Shown: positions 8,724 to 17,598 of the stretch, piece after piece
Layout: every line of letters starts with the position of its first letter
Numbering within the stretch: position 1 is the first letter of the stretch
DNA from: Anaerolinea sp.
GTDB taxonomy: Bacteria; Chloroflexota; Anaerolineae; Anaerolineales; Villigracilaceae
DNA: 64,000 nt
NCBI GenBank assembly: GCA_020723805.1
Contig: DYID01000002.1
Span: 62,001 to 126,000 of the forward strand
Direction of reading: 5' to 3'
Made by a program: the position numbers and the translations under genes
Notes under the pieces: generated by a model
Seen by the model: only the letters and a program-made list of their open reading frames with translations
Told to the model about the DNA's origin: nothing
Database searches by the model: none

Positions 8724-9584
8724 GTGTCATCCATTACCACCGATCAGGGCATCGTTCATTACGAAGTGTACGGGCGCGGAAAACCCGTCATCCTTCTGCA
8801 CGGCTGGCTCGGTTCGTGGGGGCTGTGGCAGGAGACGATGGCTTTTTTGGGCAGATACTACCGTACCTACGCCCTCGATTTTTGGGGATTCGGCGAATCG
8901 GGCAAGAAGCGCGAGACCTATGCTGTGCAGGACTTCGTCAGCCTGGTGGATCAATTCATGGAACAGTTGGGCATCGTGCGTGCGCCGCTGGTCGGTCACA
9001 GCATGGGCGGCACGGTCAGCCTTTCGGTTGCCATCCGTTACCCCGAACGTGTCAGCAAAGTGGTGGTGGTGGGCTCACCCATCGTCGGTTCCTCGCTGGC
9101 GTTCCCGCTGAAACTGGCAGGAAGACGTCCCATCGCCTTCCTGCTTTTCAACATGATGGGCGCCTTCCGTCTGGGCATGCGTATCGCCTCCCCGTTCATC
9201 TGCCGCGACGAGCGTTTTCCCGACATGATGGATCGCGACCTCTCGCGCACCACCCTCGAATCCTTCCTGCTCTCGATTGCCTCGCTGCGCCGCACCGACC
9301 TGCGCCCCATGCTCGACCAAATCAAAGTCCCTGCTATGGGCATGTATGGCGACCGCGATAACATCGTCCACCCGAAGCAGTGGCAGCCCATGCTGAAGGG
9401 CATTCCGCACGCGCAAATCGAGCGCTTCCCCCTCGCCGGGCATTTCCCCATGCTGGATGAGCCGGAGACCTTTGCCCAAAAGCTCAAAGCCTTTCTCGAC
9501 CAGGAAACTCCGCCTGCGCCTGCCGCCCAGTCTCAGCCCTCGCCTCTGAACACATCCGCCACTTCTGTTACACTCGCTCCATGA
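8724..9584 (+). CDS. Alpha/beta-fold hydrolase
   Basis: A 286-residue hydrolase with the canonical fold: oxyanion loop LLHGWLGS (about 25-32), nucleophile elbow GHSMGG (Ser near 94), acid Asp in GDRDN and catalytic His in LAGHFPML near 245. The start is GTG at 8724. The substrate cannot be told from sequence, since this group includes esterases, haloperoxidase-like proteins and C-C hydrolases. The C-terminal 25 residues are an extra proline/serine-rich tail. Its last four bases overlap the start of the next gene (ATGA), so the two are translationally coupled. Confidence 0.88.
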   Translation: MSSITTDQGIVHYEVYGRGKPVILLHGWLGSWGLWQETMAFLGRYYRTYALDFWGFGESGKKRETYAVQDFVSLVDQFMEQLGIVRAPLVGHSMGGTVSLSVAIRYPERVSKVVVVGSPIVGSSLAFPLKLAGRRPIAFLLFNMMGAFRLGMRIASPFICRDERFPDMMDRDLSRTTLESFLLSIASLRRTDLRPMLDQIKVPAMGMYGDRDNIVHPKQWQPMLKGIPHAQIERFPLAGHFPMLDEPETFAQKLKAFLDQETPPAPAAQSQPSPLNTSATSVTLAP

Positions 9585-10207
9585 CCGAACCTCAGGAATT
9601 CTTCTACCCCAACCGCATGGGAAGAATCATCCTCCTTTCCATGGAAGAGGTGATGGGCAAAAACGGGGTACATGCCCTCTTGAAACTTGCCTCCCTGCAT
9701 TCGCTTCTCGACCATTACCCCCCCGATACCGCAGAACGCGCCTTCCCTTTCTCCACGGTCAGCAGCCTCACTGCCACGCTGGAACAACTCTACGGTCCGC
9801 ATGGCGGGCGCGGGCTGGCGCTGCGCATTGGGCGCGCCTGCTTCAATCATGGCATCCGCCCTTACGGCGGGCAGATGGGCATCACCGAAACCGCCTTCCG
9901 CCTTTTGCCGCTGCCTGCCAAAATCAGCGCCGGCGCAAAAGCCTTCGCCGCCTTGTTCAACACCTTTACCGACCAGAAAGTACGCATCGAAGAAGATAAC
10001 GGCACCCTGTTGTGGCATATCGAACGGTGTCCCTTGTGTTGGGGGCGGCACACGCATGAGCCGGTCTGCCACTTGGCAGTGGGACTGCTCCAGGAAGCCC
10101 TCTACTGGCTGAGCGGCGGGAAAGTATTCAACGTGGAAGAAAAAACCTGCATCGCCGCGGGGGATGACACCTGCACCATTGTGATTGACCAAACGCCCAT
10201 CTTCTAA
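9581..10207 (+). CDS. V4R-type (4-vinyl reductase-like) small-molecule-binding domain protein
   Basis: A 208-residue protein coupled to the upstream hydrolase by a 4-base overlap. The C-terminal half (about 130-200) has the V4R pattern: CPLCWGR, EPVCHLAVGLLQEALYWLSG, then EKTCIAAGDDTCTIVID. V4R domains are thought to bind small ligands such as hydrocarbons, with conserved Cys and His that may hold a metal. The N-terminal half is helical and recurs in Chloroflexi proteins of this type. It is probably a sensor acting with the GTPase module upstream rather than a reductase. The true ligand is unknown. Confidence 0.78.
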   Translation: MTEPQEFFYPNRMGRIILLSMEEVMGKNGVHALLKLASLHSLLDHYPPDTAERAFPFSTVSSLTATLEQLYGPHGGRGLALRIGRACFNHGIRPYGGQMGITETAFRLLPLPAKISAGAKAFAALFNTFTDQKVRIEEDNGTLLWHIERCPLCWGRHTHEPVCHLAVGLLQEALYWLSGGKVFNVEEKTCIAAGDDTCTIVIDQTPIF

Positions 10208-10321
10208 CGGAATAATTTTTTATGCGTACTCGGCGTCCTCTCACGCCGAGGGGATGTTAGAACGTCCCCTACACGGAAAGCCTTCAACCACTAACCACCT
10301 CTTTCTTGACCCAACTTTCAC

Positions 10322-10987
10322 ATGCTCAAAGCCCTCATCTTTGACTTCGACGGACTCATCCTCGACACCGAAACCCCCGAAGTGGACATCTGGACGCGCA
10401 TCTACGCCGAACACGGCTACGACTTTCCCTTCCATGACTGGGCGCAGACCGTGGGCGGATACGGCGTCTCGAACTTCGACGCGGCGGAACATCTTGCGCT
10501 TCTTTCTCAGGGACAGCTGGATCCTGTTTCCCTGCGGGCTCGCCACCACGCGGAGAGTTCTGCTGTCATCGAGCGCTCCTCCATTCTGCCCGGCGTGCTG
10601 GATATGATTCACGCCGCGAAACAGCACGGACTGAAACTGGCAATCGCCTCCAGTTCGCGCCACGCCTGGGTGGACGGGCACGCCAAACGCCTCGGCATCT
10701 TTCATCTCTTCGATCATGTCATCTGTGCCGACGATGTGGGCGTTGGCAGGACCAAGCCCAACCCAGATTTGTTTTTGTTGGCGTTGAATCGGTTACAGGT
10801 CCAGAACAACGAAGCGGTGGTCTTCGAGGATTCTCCCAATGGCGTGCTGGCAGCGCGGCGGGCGGGTATCTTTGTCGTGGCGGTGCTCAATCCGCTCACC
10901 GCCAGGCTGGGCGTCGAAGGCGCAAATCTGGTTGTGAAATCTTTCTCAGATTTATCTTTCCCGGAGTTGCTGGCTAAAGTAGAATAA
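10322..10987 (+). CDS. HAD-superfamily phosphatase/phosphomutase (beta-phosphoglucomutase-like)
   Basis: A 221-residue HAD subfamily IA protein. Motif I is FDFDGLILDTE (nucleophile Asp8, acid Asp10), motif II is in IASSSRH (about 119-125), motif III is Lys in RTKPNPDLF (about 144) and motif IV is FEDSPNGVLAAR (about 165). The helical cap between residues 15 and 90 fits beta-phosphoglucomutase or sugar-phosphate phosphatase types. The 114-base gap upstream has a small hairpin (CTCGGCGT with ACGCCGAG) but no gene. The substrate is not predictable. Confidence 0.9.
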   Translation: MLKALIFDFDGLILDTETPEVDIWTRIYAEHGYDFPFHDWAQTVGGYGVSNFDAAEHLALLSQGQLDPVSLRARHHAESSAVIERSSILPGVLDMIHAAKQHGLKLAIASSSRHAWVDGHAKRLGIFHLFDHVICADDVGVGRTKPNPDLFLLALNRLQVQNNEAVVFEDSPNGVLAARRAGIFVVAVLNPLTARLGVEGANLVVKSFSDLSFPELLAKVE

Positions 10988-11012
10988 AAGAGTTGATGTG
11001 CGGAGGGTTCCT

Positions 11013-12026
11013 ATGTCAACTCAAAAATTCAAATGGCAGACTTTGACTGCACGGTATGCCTTTCCTGATACGCGCCGCAGTATATGGCAGATTGTCAATA
11101 CGGTCATCCCGTTCGTTGTCATTTGGTATCTCGCTTATCGAAGCCTGGCGGTGGGTTACTGGCTGACGCTTCTGCTGGCGATCCTTGCGGGGGGATTCAT
11201 GGTGCGGATGTTCATCCTCTTTCACGATTGTTGTCACGGGACGTTCTTCAAAAGCCAGGAGGCGAACAATAAACTGGGGATGATTTTGGGGGTGCTGGTC
11301 TGGACGCCCTTCCACGAGTGGAAACACAATCACGCCATCCATCATGCCACGGCGGGCGATCTGGATCGCCGCGGCGTGGGCGATGTGTACACGATGACGG
11401 TGGAAGAGTACCTCGCGGCGCCCTGGCACAAGAAGGTCGGCTACCGTATCATGCGTAATCCGCTCATTATGTTCACGATTGGTGCATTCCTGGTGTTTAC
11501 CGTCTTCCACCGTTTCTGGGGACCGCGGGCAGGTAAACGCGAGAAGCAGAGCGTAATCTGGACGAACCTGGCGCTGGCTGTGGTGGTGGGTGGGTTAATG
11601 GCGCTGATCGGCTGGAAGGAATTTCTGCTGGTGGAGGTGCCCGTCCTGATGGTTGCCACCTCGACGGGGGTGTGGCTGTTTTATGTGCAGCACAACTTTG
11701 TGTCAACCTATTGGGAACGCCATGCCAACTGGGACTTCTTCCGCGCGGCTATGGAGGGCAGTTCGTTCTACAAACTGCCGAAGGTATTACAGTGGTTCAC
11801 GGGCAACATCGGTTTTCATCACATCCACCACCTCAGCCCGAAAATTCCCAATTACAAACTGGAACAGTGCTACAAGGACAATCCTGAGTTTCAAGTCCCG
11901 CCGTTGACGATCCGCAAGAGTTTGAAGTCGCTGTCCCTTCGCTTGTGGGATGAAAAAGAACGTATGATGGTGGGGTGGAACGCTCTAAAGAAGTACAAGC
12001 CTCAGCCTGCAGGGTTCAGGTCGTAG
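11013..12026 (+). CDS. Membrane fatty acid desaturase (acyl-lipid, delta-12/omega-3-like)
   Basis: A 337-residue protein starting MSTQKFKWQT, with CGGAGGG eight bases upstream. The three histidine boxes of membrane di-iron desaturases are all present: HDCCH (71-75), HNHAIHH (105-111) and HHIHH in GFHHIHHLSPKIPNY near 270. About four to six membrane helices flank them. These enzymes need oxygen, so the cell probably meets oxygen at times. The subgroup fits acyl-lipid desaturases of the DesA/FAD2 type. A perfect hairpin terminator follows the stop. Confidence 0.9.
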   Translation: MSTQKFKWQTLTARYAFPDTRRSIWQIVNTVIPFVVIWYLAYRSLAVGYWLTLLLAILAGGFMVRMFILFHDCCHGTFFKSQEANNKLGMILGVLVWTPFHEWKHNHAIHHATAGDLDRRGVGDVYTMTVEEYLAAPWHKKVGYRIMRNPLIMFTIGAFLVFTVFHRFWGPRAGKREKQSVIWTNLALAVVVGGLMALIGWKEFLLVEVPVLMVATSTGVWLFYVQHNFVSTYWERHANWDFFRAAMEGSSFYKLPKVLQWFTGNIGFHHIHHLSPKIPNYKLEQCYKDNPEFQVPPLTIRKSLKSLSLRLWDEKERMMVGWNALKKYKPQPAGFRS

Positions 12027-12034
12027 GCGGAAAA

Positions 12035-12070
12035 ACAGCGTCCCGAAGGTTCTAAACTTCGGGACGCTGT
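12035..12070. terminator. Bidirectional hairpin between desaturase and STAS genes
   Basis: A perfect 14-bp stem, ACAGCGTCCCGAAG with CTTCGGGACGCTGT, and an 8-base loop lie between the ends of two convergent genes. A run of A precedes it, giving a weak T tail for the minus-strand gene. Confidence 0.75.
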
Positions 12071-12071
12071 A

Positions 12072-12425
12072 TTACGAAAACGAAGCCGCCGCCTCATCCA
12101 CTGTATCGTACACCTCGATAAACTGGGAAATCCCCGTTACCTGCAGCAGTTCGCGGATGACCGGCGTCGCCCCGGCAATTTTGAGGTGTTTGCCGTTATC
12201 GGCTTGCGCCAGGATTTTGTGGACGACAATCAGCGCCCGCAAGCCAATGCTGGTCATCGAGTCGGTCTCACTCAAATCAATCACGGCATTGCGTGTGCCG
12301 TTTGCGTAAGCCTGCTGTACCAGGCTTTCCAGTTCGGCAAAGTTGCCCAGGTGAATGCGCTCCCGCAGTCGAAAGACGGTGACGGGAACACGTCCCTGCT
12401 TGTGAGTGATATCTGCCAGCGCCAT
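12072..12425 (-). CDS. STAS-domain anti-sigma factor antagonist
   Basis: A 117-residue single STAS domain of the SpoIIAA/RsbV type. The signature region is VIDLSETDSMTSIGLRALI (about 47-65), where the Ser or Thr of MTS is the place phosphorylated by a partner kinase in this family. Such proteins bind an anti-sigma factor when unphosphorylated and release the sigma factor. No partner kinase or phosphatase lies nearby. The gene is convergent with the desaturase. Confidence 0.9.
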   Translation of the reverse strand: MALADITHKQGRVPVTVFRLRERIHLGNFAELESLVQQAYANGTRNAVIDLSETDSMTSIGLRALIVVHKILAQADNGKHLKIAGATPVIRELLQVTGISQFIEVYDTVDEAAASFS

Positions 12426-12516
12426 GCTTGTCCTTTGCCGCCCAATGATACTACAACTGCTTTCGTTCCCAATGTATCCTGCGCGGTTTCAGAAATGCCT
12501 CAAGACCGCGAGTATT

Positions 12517-13680
12517 TCAACAGACCAATCTCATGAAACGAATTTTCCGCAGCAGGTAAATGGATGCGAAAGATAAAATCGTAGTCAGCACGGTGACGAT
12601 GGGAATATAAACCAGCCCGTGGGAATAATATCCCGGCAGGATTTTGACGAAGATACCGTTGAAGATTTCATGAATCAAATACATGCCAAAACTTGCCTCG
12701 GCAACCGCCAAAATCAACCTGTTTGGCGGAAGGCGGGAAGACAGGTTCTTTGCCAGCAGAAAAATCAGCAGGGAGAGTAGAAACTGAATGGGACCCCGCT
12801 CGGTGTTGATGAAATAATCCTGCATAATGCCCAATGCACTGACGGCGTAGTAATTCAACCCCGCCCCCACAGCCGTGAGAATGGCAATGGCGGCTAGAAT
12901 CCAGCCGTTGCTCAGCCGAATGGATGCGCCATAATGGTCAATAAAATAACCCGCAAGGAAATACACCATGAGCCAGGGAAAGAGCGTGAACCAGTCCATG
13001 TTGAGGTGATAAACGACATCCGCCACATTGGCAATGATTTGCAGTACAAAGAATGGAAACGTCAATCCCAGTAAAAGCGCTAGTTCACCCGCCGTCGGTT
13101 TTTCCCCCAGGATGAACTTGTTGAGATACGGCACGAACACCATCAAACAGGCAAATACAGACAAATACCACAGATGCGGGGCAATGTACCCATACACGAT
13201 AAACAGCGCCTTTAGTGTCCACAGCACGGTCTGCCGGTCCATGCCTTCGAGGATATATACGCCCAAATAGATTAAATTCCAGAAAAAGATGGGCGGTATC
13301 AACCGCGCTGCCCGTTTTTTGTAAAAATCCCCCAGCCTATAATGCCTGCCAAGCAGCAGCGCGCCCGAAACCATCACGAACACCGGCACCGCCGTCCTTG
13401 CCAGAACTCCCAATATCATCGAGAGCCACCACACAGCCGCTTGCACCTCGCCGAAGCGGTTGAAAAAATCCACGATGACGTGACCGATAACCACCGCCAG
13501 AATGGCAAAGACGCGCAGATAATCGAGCCAGACTTTGCGAAGAGGTTTTCCATCAGCCTGTAACAATTGATGCGCCGCCTCGCCCGGCTCACTTTGCCAG
13601 AAAGGTATCGTTTCCTCCTGCTTCAAAGAAACCGCCTCTTCCTCCAGACACGCAGATGGGACAATGGTATGTTGTTCCAT
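12517..13680 (-). CDS. Membrane acyltransferase family 3 protein (OafA/OpgC-like)
   Basis: A 387-residue integral membrane protein with about ten helices after a 45-residue cytoplasmic N-terminus. The family signature is RKVWLDYLRVFAILAVVIGHV at the first helix, with the conserved catalytic-type His in IGH. A second arginine-bearing loop follows near residue 115. Acyltransferase-3 proteins move acyl groups, often acetyl, onto surface sugars. It stands alone, with GGAG ahead of the start. The acceptor is unknown. Confidence 0.85.
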   Translation of the reverse strand: MEQHTIVPSACLEEEAVSLKQEETIPFWQSEPGEAAHQLLQADGKPLRKVWLDYLRVFAILAVVIGHVIVDFFNRFGEVQAAVWWLSMILGVLARTAVPVFVMVSGALLLGRHYRLGDFYKKRAARLIPPIFFWNLIYLGVYILEGMDRQTVLWTLKALFIVYGYIAPHLWYLSVFACLMVFVPYLNKFILGEKPTAGELALLLGLTFPFFVLQIIANVADVVYHLNMDWFTLFPWLMVYFLAGYFIDHYGASIRLSNGWILAAIAILTAVGAGLNYYAVSALGIMQDYFINTERGPIQFLLSLLIFLLAKNLSSRLPPNRLILAVAEASFGMYLIHEIFNGIFVKILPGYYSHGLVYIPIVTVLTTILSFASIYLLRKIRFMRLVC

Positions 13681-13750
13681 TCTTTCTCTCTCTCCTCAGT
13701 GAGATTACTTCCTCAAGACGTAAATTTCTTTGAAAAGTAACCTCCCTCAA

Positions 13751-13790
13751 TAAAAAAACTCCCGCCAGACAGAAGTCCCGGCAGGAGTTT
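13751..13790 (-). terminator. Intrinsic terminator downstream of lipA
   Basis: Read on the minus strand, an 11-bp stem (AAACTCCTGCC with GGCGGGAGTTT, one mismatch) is followed by a run of seven T. It ends transcription coming from lipA. Confidence 0.85.
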
Positions 13791-13792
13791 CA

Positions 13793-13830
13793 AATTACCA
13801 ATTACCAATTACCAATTACCAATTACCAAT
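13793..13830. repeat. ATTACCA tandem repeat
   Basis: More than five head-to-tail copies of the 7-base unit ATTACCA fill the gap between the lipA stop and its terminator. The same unit recurs throughout the window between genes and inside some. Confidence 0.9.
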
Positions 13831-14775
13831 CTATGCCTTTACCGATTCCCCATACAACTTCCGATGCACCACGCTAAGCGCGCGGACCTGTTCCGCGGCG
13901 TGATACGACGACCTCACCAGCGGATTCGACTCCACCCACTTGAACCCAATCGAATAGCCGTACTCGCGCAGTTCGGCAAATTCCTCCATCGTGTAATAGC
14001 GCGCGATGGGCATGTGCTTCTTGCTCGGCTGCAAATACTGACCGATGGTCAGGATGTCCACGCCCCAACTGCGCTGGTCGCGCATCACGGCTTTGACCTC
14101 GTCCATCGTCTCGCCCAGCCCCACCATGATGCCCGATTTGGTCAGCACGTCGGGGTCGAGTTTTTTAGCGTTGCTCAAGGTCGCCGCCGCCCATTCGTAG
14201 TTATCCTGCGGCTGGACGGTCTTGAACAGCCGCGGCACGGTTTCCACGTTGTGATTCAAAATCTCCGGGCGGGCGTCCATGACGATTTTCAACGCTTCGA
14301 TGCTTCCCTTGAAATCGGGAATCAACACCTCGATGGAACAGCCCGGCAGCAACTCGCGGATGCGGCGGATGACCATCGCAAAAATCGGCGCGCCGCCGTC
14401 CCGCCGCTCGTCGCGGTTCACCGACGTGATGACGGCGTGCTTCAAGTTCATCGCTTTCACGGCTTGCGCCACGCGTTCGGCTTCGCCCCAGTCCAGCAGG
14501 GTGGGCTTGCCGTGCTTCACATCGCAGAAGGCGCAGGTGCGCGTGCACACGTCACCCAGCATCAGGAAGGTGGCAGTGCCGCTCCCCCAGCATTCGCCGA
14601 GGTTGGGGCACATCGCTTCTTCACAGACGGTGTGCAGTTCCTTCTTGCGCATCAGGCTGTGCAGCCATTCATACGTTTCGCCGGAAGGCGCGCGCACCTT
14701 GATCCATTCCGGGCGGCGCAGCGGGCGGGCATCGGTTTCGGGAATGATACGGTCTCTTGTTGGTGTAGCAGGCAT
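13831..14775 (-). CDS. lipA: Lipoyl synthase
   Basis: A 314-residue radical SAM enzyme that inserts two sulfur atoms into octanoyl groups on carrier proteins. Both iron-sulfur clusters are marked: the auxiliary cluster motif [12 protein letters not shown] (about 51-62) and the radical SAM motif CTRTCAFC (about 77-84). The C-terminal RSSY (fourth ligand Ser of the auxiliary cluster) is present near 289. The length is usual. An AAAGGAC ribosome site precedes the ATG. lipB was not seen in the window. Confidence 0.97.
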   Translation of the reverse strand: MPATPTRDRIIPETDARPLRRPEWIKVRAPSGETYEWLHSLMRKKELHTVCEEAMCPNLGECWGSGTATFLMLGDVCTRTCAFCDVKHGKPTLLDWGEAERVAQAVKAMNLKHAVITSVNRDERRDGGAPIFAMVIRRIRELLPGCSIEVLIPDFKGSIEALKIVMDARPEILNHNVETVPRLFKTVQPQDNYEWAAATLSNAKKLDPDVLTKSGIMVGLGETMDEVKAVMRDQRSWGVDILTIGQYLQPSKKHMPIARYYTMEEFAELREYGYSIGFKWVESNPLVRSSYHAAEQVRALSVVHRKLYGESVKA

Positions 14776-14796
14776 AAGGGTCCTTTTAATGAGGCG

Positions 14797-16119
14797 TTAT
14801 TTTATCTTGCGGACTTTCAAACGTAAACCCTTCACCTCGACGACTTCCACGCGGTCTCCCTTACGGATTTTGTCGGATGCCTCTGCCTTCTCCGCACTCC
14901 ACAACTCGGATTGCAACTGTACCTGACCGCCCGCTTCGCCCCAGCCGACAACTGTTCCCGTTTTCCCGACATACGCCTCCACCCCGGCGCTGACCGGTAC
15001 CCGCAAGGCGCGCAGGGCAAACATGAGAATCGCCAGGAACATCAGCCCGATGGCAACGCCCGTGCCGACCACCAGCGGCACCGAGACGCGCTGAAACTCC
15101 GGCACGCCCGGCGAATTGAACAACACCAGCGCGCCGACGATGAACGACGCCACCCCGGCGGCTGTCAGCGCGCCGTGCGTGGGCGCTTTGATGTCGAGAA
15201 TGAACAACACGAAGGCGGTGATCAGAAACAGGATGCCAAACCAGTTGACCGGCAGCAACCCGATGCCGTAGAGCGCCACCAGCAAAGACGTGACGCCGAT
15301 GAATCCAGCCACCCATCCACCAGGGCTGGAGATTTCAATCAAAATGGCGGTGATGCCCACAGAGAGCAGGGTGAAAACGATGTTCGGGTCGGTCAGGAAG
15401 AGCAGAAACTGCTCGATCAGGCTCATGTGGAACGGTTCGGTGACGGCGCTGGCGGTATGGAGCGTGCGCGGACCGTCGCTCATCTGAACCGTGAAGCCAT
15501 CGAGCGCTTCGAGCAGGTCGTCCACGTTGTCCACCACAAAGTCAATCAGGTTGGCGTCGAGCGCTTCGCTGGCGGTGACCGCTTTCGCCTCGTCCACCAT
15601 GGCTTCGGCAAGGGCAAGCGCCTGCTCGCCGCGCGGGCGGACATAGTCTCGAATGGCGGCTTTGGTGATCTCCCGTGCTTTTGCGTTTGCGTCGGATGTC
15701 AGATTTTCGCCGCTGCTGTCAATAGGGGTGGATGCGCCGATGGAAGTCTCCGGCGCCATTGCCGCGGCATGACCTGCGAGGGTGATCATCGCGCCGGCGC
15801 TCCCGGCAATGGCGTTGCGCGGATAGACGTACACAATCACCGGCACATCGCTGTCGCGTATTTCGGCGATGATTTGGCGCATGGTGTCCAGGCTGCCGCC
15901 GGGCGTGTTGAGTTCGATGATGAGCGCTTCTGCGTTGCGCCGTTCGGCGGTCTCGATACCGCGTTGGATGTATTCCAGCATCGGCGGCATGATGGGACCC
16001 TCCGCCGTCAACACGAGGGCGAGCGGTTGGTCGCCTTGGGCGCGGGCAGGCTGGAAGATCAACCCAAGCGCGGCGAGCAGGACGAACGTCAAGCCGAAGA
16101 TGCGGCGAAAAGTTTTCAT
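14797..16119 (-). CDS. NfeD-family membrane serine protease (ClpP-class/NfeD1b)
   Basis: A 440-residue protein with a signal peptide, a ClpP-like serine protease domain (about 30-220), four or five membrane helices (235-375) and a C-terminal NfeD OB-fold (about 380-440). The catalytic Ser sits in AGSAGAMITLAGH near 107 and the Lys in DANAKAREITKAAI near 155-165, as in the Pyrococcus 1510-N type Ser-Lys protease. The oxyanion loop is NTPGGSLD. Family members cut stomatin-like partners in membrane quality control. No stomatin gene is adjacent. lipA follows 21 bases downstream. Confidence 0.92.
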   Translation of the reverse strand: MKTFRRIFGLTFVLLAALGLIFQPARAQGDQPLALVLTAEGPIMPPMLEYIQRGIETAERRNAEALIIELNTPGGSLDTMRQIIAEIRDSDVPVIVYVYPRNAIAGSAGAMITLAGHAAAMAPETSIGASTPIDSSGENLTSDANAKAREITKAAIRDYVRPRGEQALALAEAMVDEAKAVTASEALDANLIDFVVDNVDDLLEALDGFTVQMSDGPRTLHTASAVTEPFHMSLIEQFLLFLTDPNIVFTLLSVGITAILIEISSPGGWVAGFIGVTSLLVALYGIGLLPVNWFGILFLITAFVLFILDIKAPTHGALTAAGVASFIVGALVLFNSPGVPEFQRVSVPLVVGTGVAIGLMFLAILMFALRALRVPVSAGVEAYVGKTGTVVGWGEAGGQVQLQSELWSAEKAEASDKIRKGDRVEVVEVKGLRLKVRKIK

Positions 16120-16206
16120 CAGAGATGCTCCGTTTCTTTCATTATAACGGCTGTGACGGGGAGGAGGACGACTTTCAGGAAATCCTTACTTTTTCAGCGC
16201 CTATTC

Positions 16207-16962
16207 TTATTGCATCAGCGACAGATAGATGGTGCGAATGCTCAAAAGGACGATCAGCGTCCCGACGAGCGCCATCAGGGCTTTGATGGGCAGTTTCTTC
16301 GTCACGCGCGCCGCGAGCGGAGCGGCAATGGCGCCGCCAAGCAACAGCCCCAGAATGATCTGCCAGTATTGCGAAAAGGCGAGAGTCAATACGAACGTCA
16401 CCGACTCGGCGAAGGTCACGAAAAATTCCGAAAAATTGACCGACCCAATCGTCAGGCGCGGGTTCTTGCCGCGTGCCACGAGCGTCGTCGTCACCACCGG
16501 TCCCCAGCCGCCTCCCCCGATGGCGTCGCAGAACCCGCCGACCAGTCCAAGGAGGCTGACGCGGGCGGTGTGCGTCCCGTCGTTAACGTGTGTATTGTTG
16601 CGGAACGCTTTGTAGATGATGTACATGCCCATCAAGAGCAGGTAGCCCGCGATATACGGCTTGATGATGTCGCCGTCAATGGACGTGAGCAGGTATGCGC
16701 CCGCAGTGCCGCCCACCACGCCGGGGATGAGCAAACGCTGGACCAGTTTCCAGTCAATGTTGCCGAGCCGCCAGTGCGCCGCGCCTGAGATGCCTGTCGT
16801 CACCACCTCCGCCATGTGGACGCTCGCCGAAGCCGCGGCAGGGGGGAGCCCCAGGCTGAGCAAAAACGTATTCGAGCTGACGCCATACGCCATGCCCAGC
16901 GCCCCGTCAATAACCTGCGCCACAAACCCTACCAGCACATAAAACAAGAAAGTGAGTTCCAT
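16207..16962 (-). CDS. TauE/SafE-family sulfite or anion exporter
   Basis: A 251-residue membrane protein with about eight helices. The two internally repeated halves each hold the family pattern: GALGMAYGVSSNTFLLSLGLPP and GGGGWGPVVTTTLVARGKNPR. TauE/SafE proteins export sulfite, sulfoacetate or other sulfonates. It is preceded on the same strand by an Rrf2 regulator 120 bases upstream, which suggests control in answer to sulfur supply or redox state. AAAAAGGAG precedes the ATG. Confidence 0.9.
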   Translation of the reverse strand: MELTFLFYVLVGFVAQVIDGALGMAYGVSSNTFLLSLGLPPAAASASVHMAEVVTTGISGAAHWRLGNIDWKLVQRLLIPGVVGGTAGAYLLTSIDGDIIKPYIAGYLLLMGMYIIYKAFRNNTHVNDGTHTARVSLLGLVGGFCDAIGGGGWGPVVTTTLVARGKNPRLTIGSVNFSEFFVTFAESVTFVLTLAFSQYWQIILGLLLGGAIAAPLAARVTKKLPIKALMALVGTLIVLLSIRTIYLSLMQ

Positions 16963-17082
16963 TTTTTTCTCCTTTTTGGAATGGGTGCTTTTTGCTCGGA
17001 TTTCTCCAATAGTGTATAAAGTCTATAATATTAGTATAGTTTTATCGTAAAAAATAAACAACGCCAAAGCGTTGTCAGAAAA

Positions 17083-17523
17083 CTATGCTCGCGCGGCTTC
17101 CATGCGTTCGACCACTGCCGCCAGCGTTGTACGGTCTAAAATGTTAGCGATGGCATTGCGCACATCGCCCATCACCATGCGCAGACCGCACGTCTCCTCA
17201 TCGGGACAGCCGCACGGTTCATACGCCATCTGACTTACACAACGGATGGGCGCTATAGGTCCATCCAGTACGCGGAAGACCTGTCCCAGTGTAATTTCGT
17301 CGGCGGGTTTTGCCAGGTAGTAACCGCCTCCGACGCCCATCTTGCTATGCACCAGTCCCGCATTCTTGAGCGCCAGCAAAATCTGCTCCAAAAATTTGGC
17401 GGGGATCTGTTCCTTTTGCGCAATCTCCCGAATCTGGGTCATGCCAGTGGGGGAGTTTTTTTGCACTTCCGCCAGGCTGATCATGGCTCGCAAGCCGTAT
17501 TCGCCGCGTTTGGAAAGTCTCAT
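17083..17523 (-). CDS. Rrf2-family transcriptional regulator
   Basis: A 146-residue winged-helix regulator starting MRLSKRGEYGLRAM, the classic Rrf2 opening. Three cysteines in the C-terminal half (CVSQMAYEPCGCPDEETC, four counting the first) are spaced like those that hold a [2Fe-2S] cluster in IscR/RirA/NsrR-type members, so it may be an iron-sulfur or nitric oxide sensor rather than a CymR. It lies directly upstream of the TauE/SafE gene and probably controls it and itself. Confidence 0.9.
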   Translation of the reverse strand: MRLSKRGEYGLRAMISLAEVQKNSPTGMTQIREIAQKEQIPAKFLEQILLALKNAGLVHSKMGVGGGYYLAKPADEITLGQVFRVLDGPIAPIRCVSQMAYEPCGCPDEETCGLRMVMGDVRNAIANILDRTTLAAVVERMEAARA

Positions 17524-17547
17524 GGTGATTACTCTATAACTTCTATT

Positions 17548-17556
17548 GACTTAGTC
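17548..17556. promoter_or_regulatory. Possible Rrf2 operator upstream of its own gene
   Basis: The 9-base palindrome GACTTAGTC lies 25 bases upstream of the Rrf2 start, inside an AT-rich stretch. A loosely similar AT-rich block with AGTCTATAAT lies before the TauE gene (about 17017-17045). IscR-like sites often hold GACT/AGTC half-sites. The match is short. Confidence 0.3.
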
Positions 17557-17598
17557 GTAGTTTAGCATGTTTCCTGAACCGATTCAAGAGGACTTTCG

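Noticed and set aside
13793-13830. ATTACCA arrays as a possible CRISPR
   Set aside because: The units are 7 bases, directly adjacent and have no unique spacers. No cas genes occur in the window.
14911-16788. Plus-strand open frame of 625 codons
   Set aside because: It lies opposite the NfeD-type protease and TauE/SafE genes and consists of Arg/Gln/His/Asp-rich shadow sequence.
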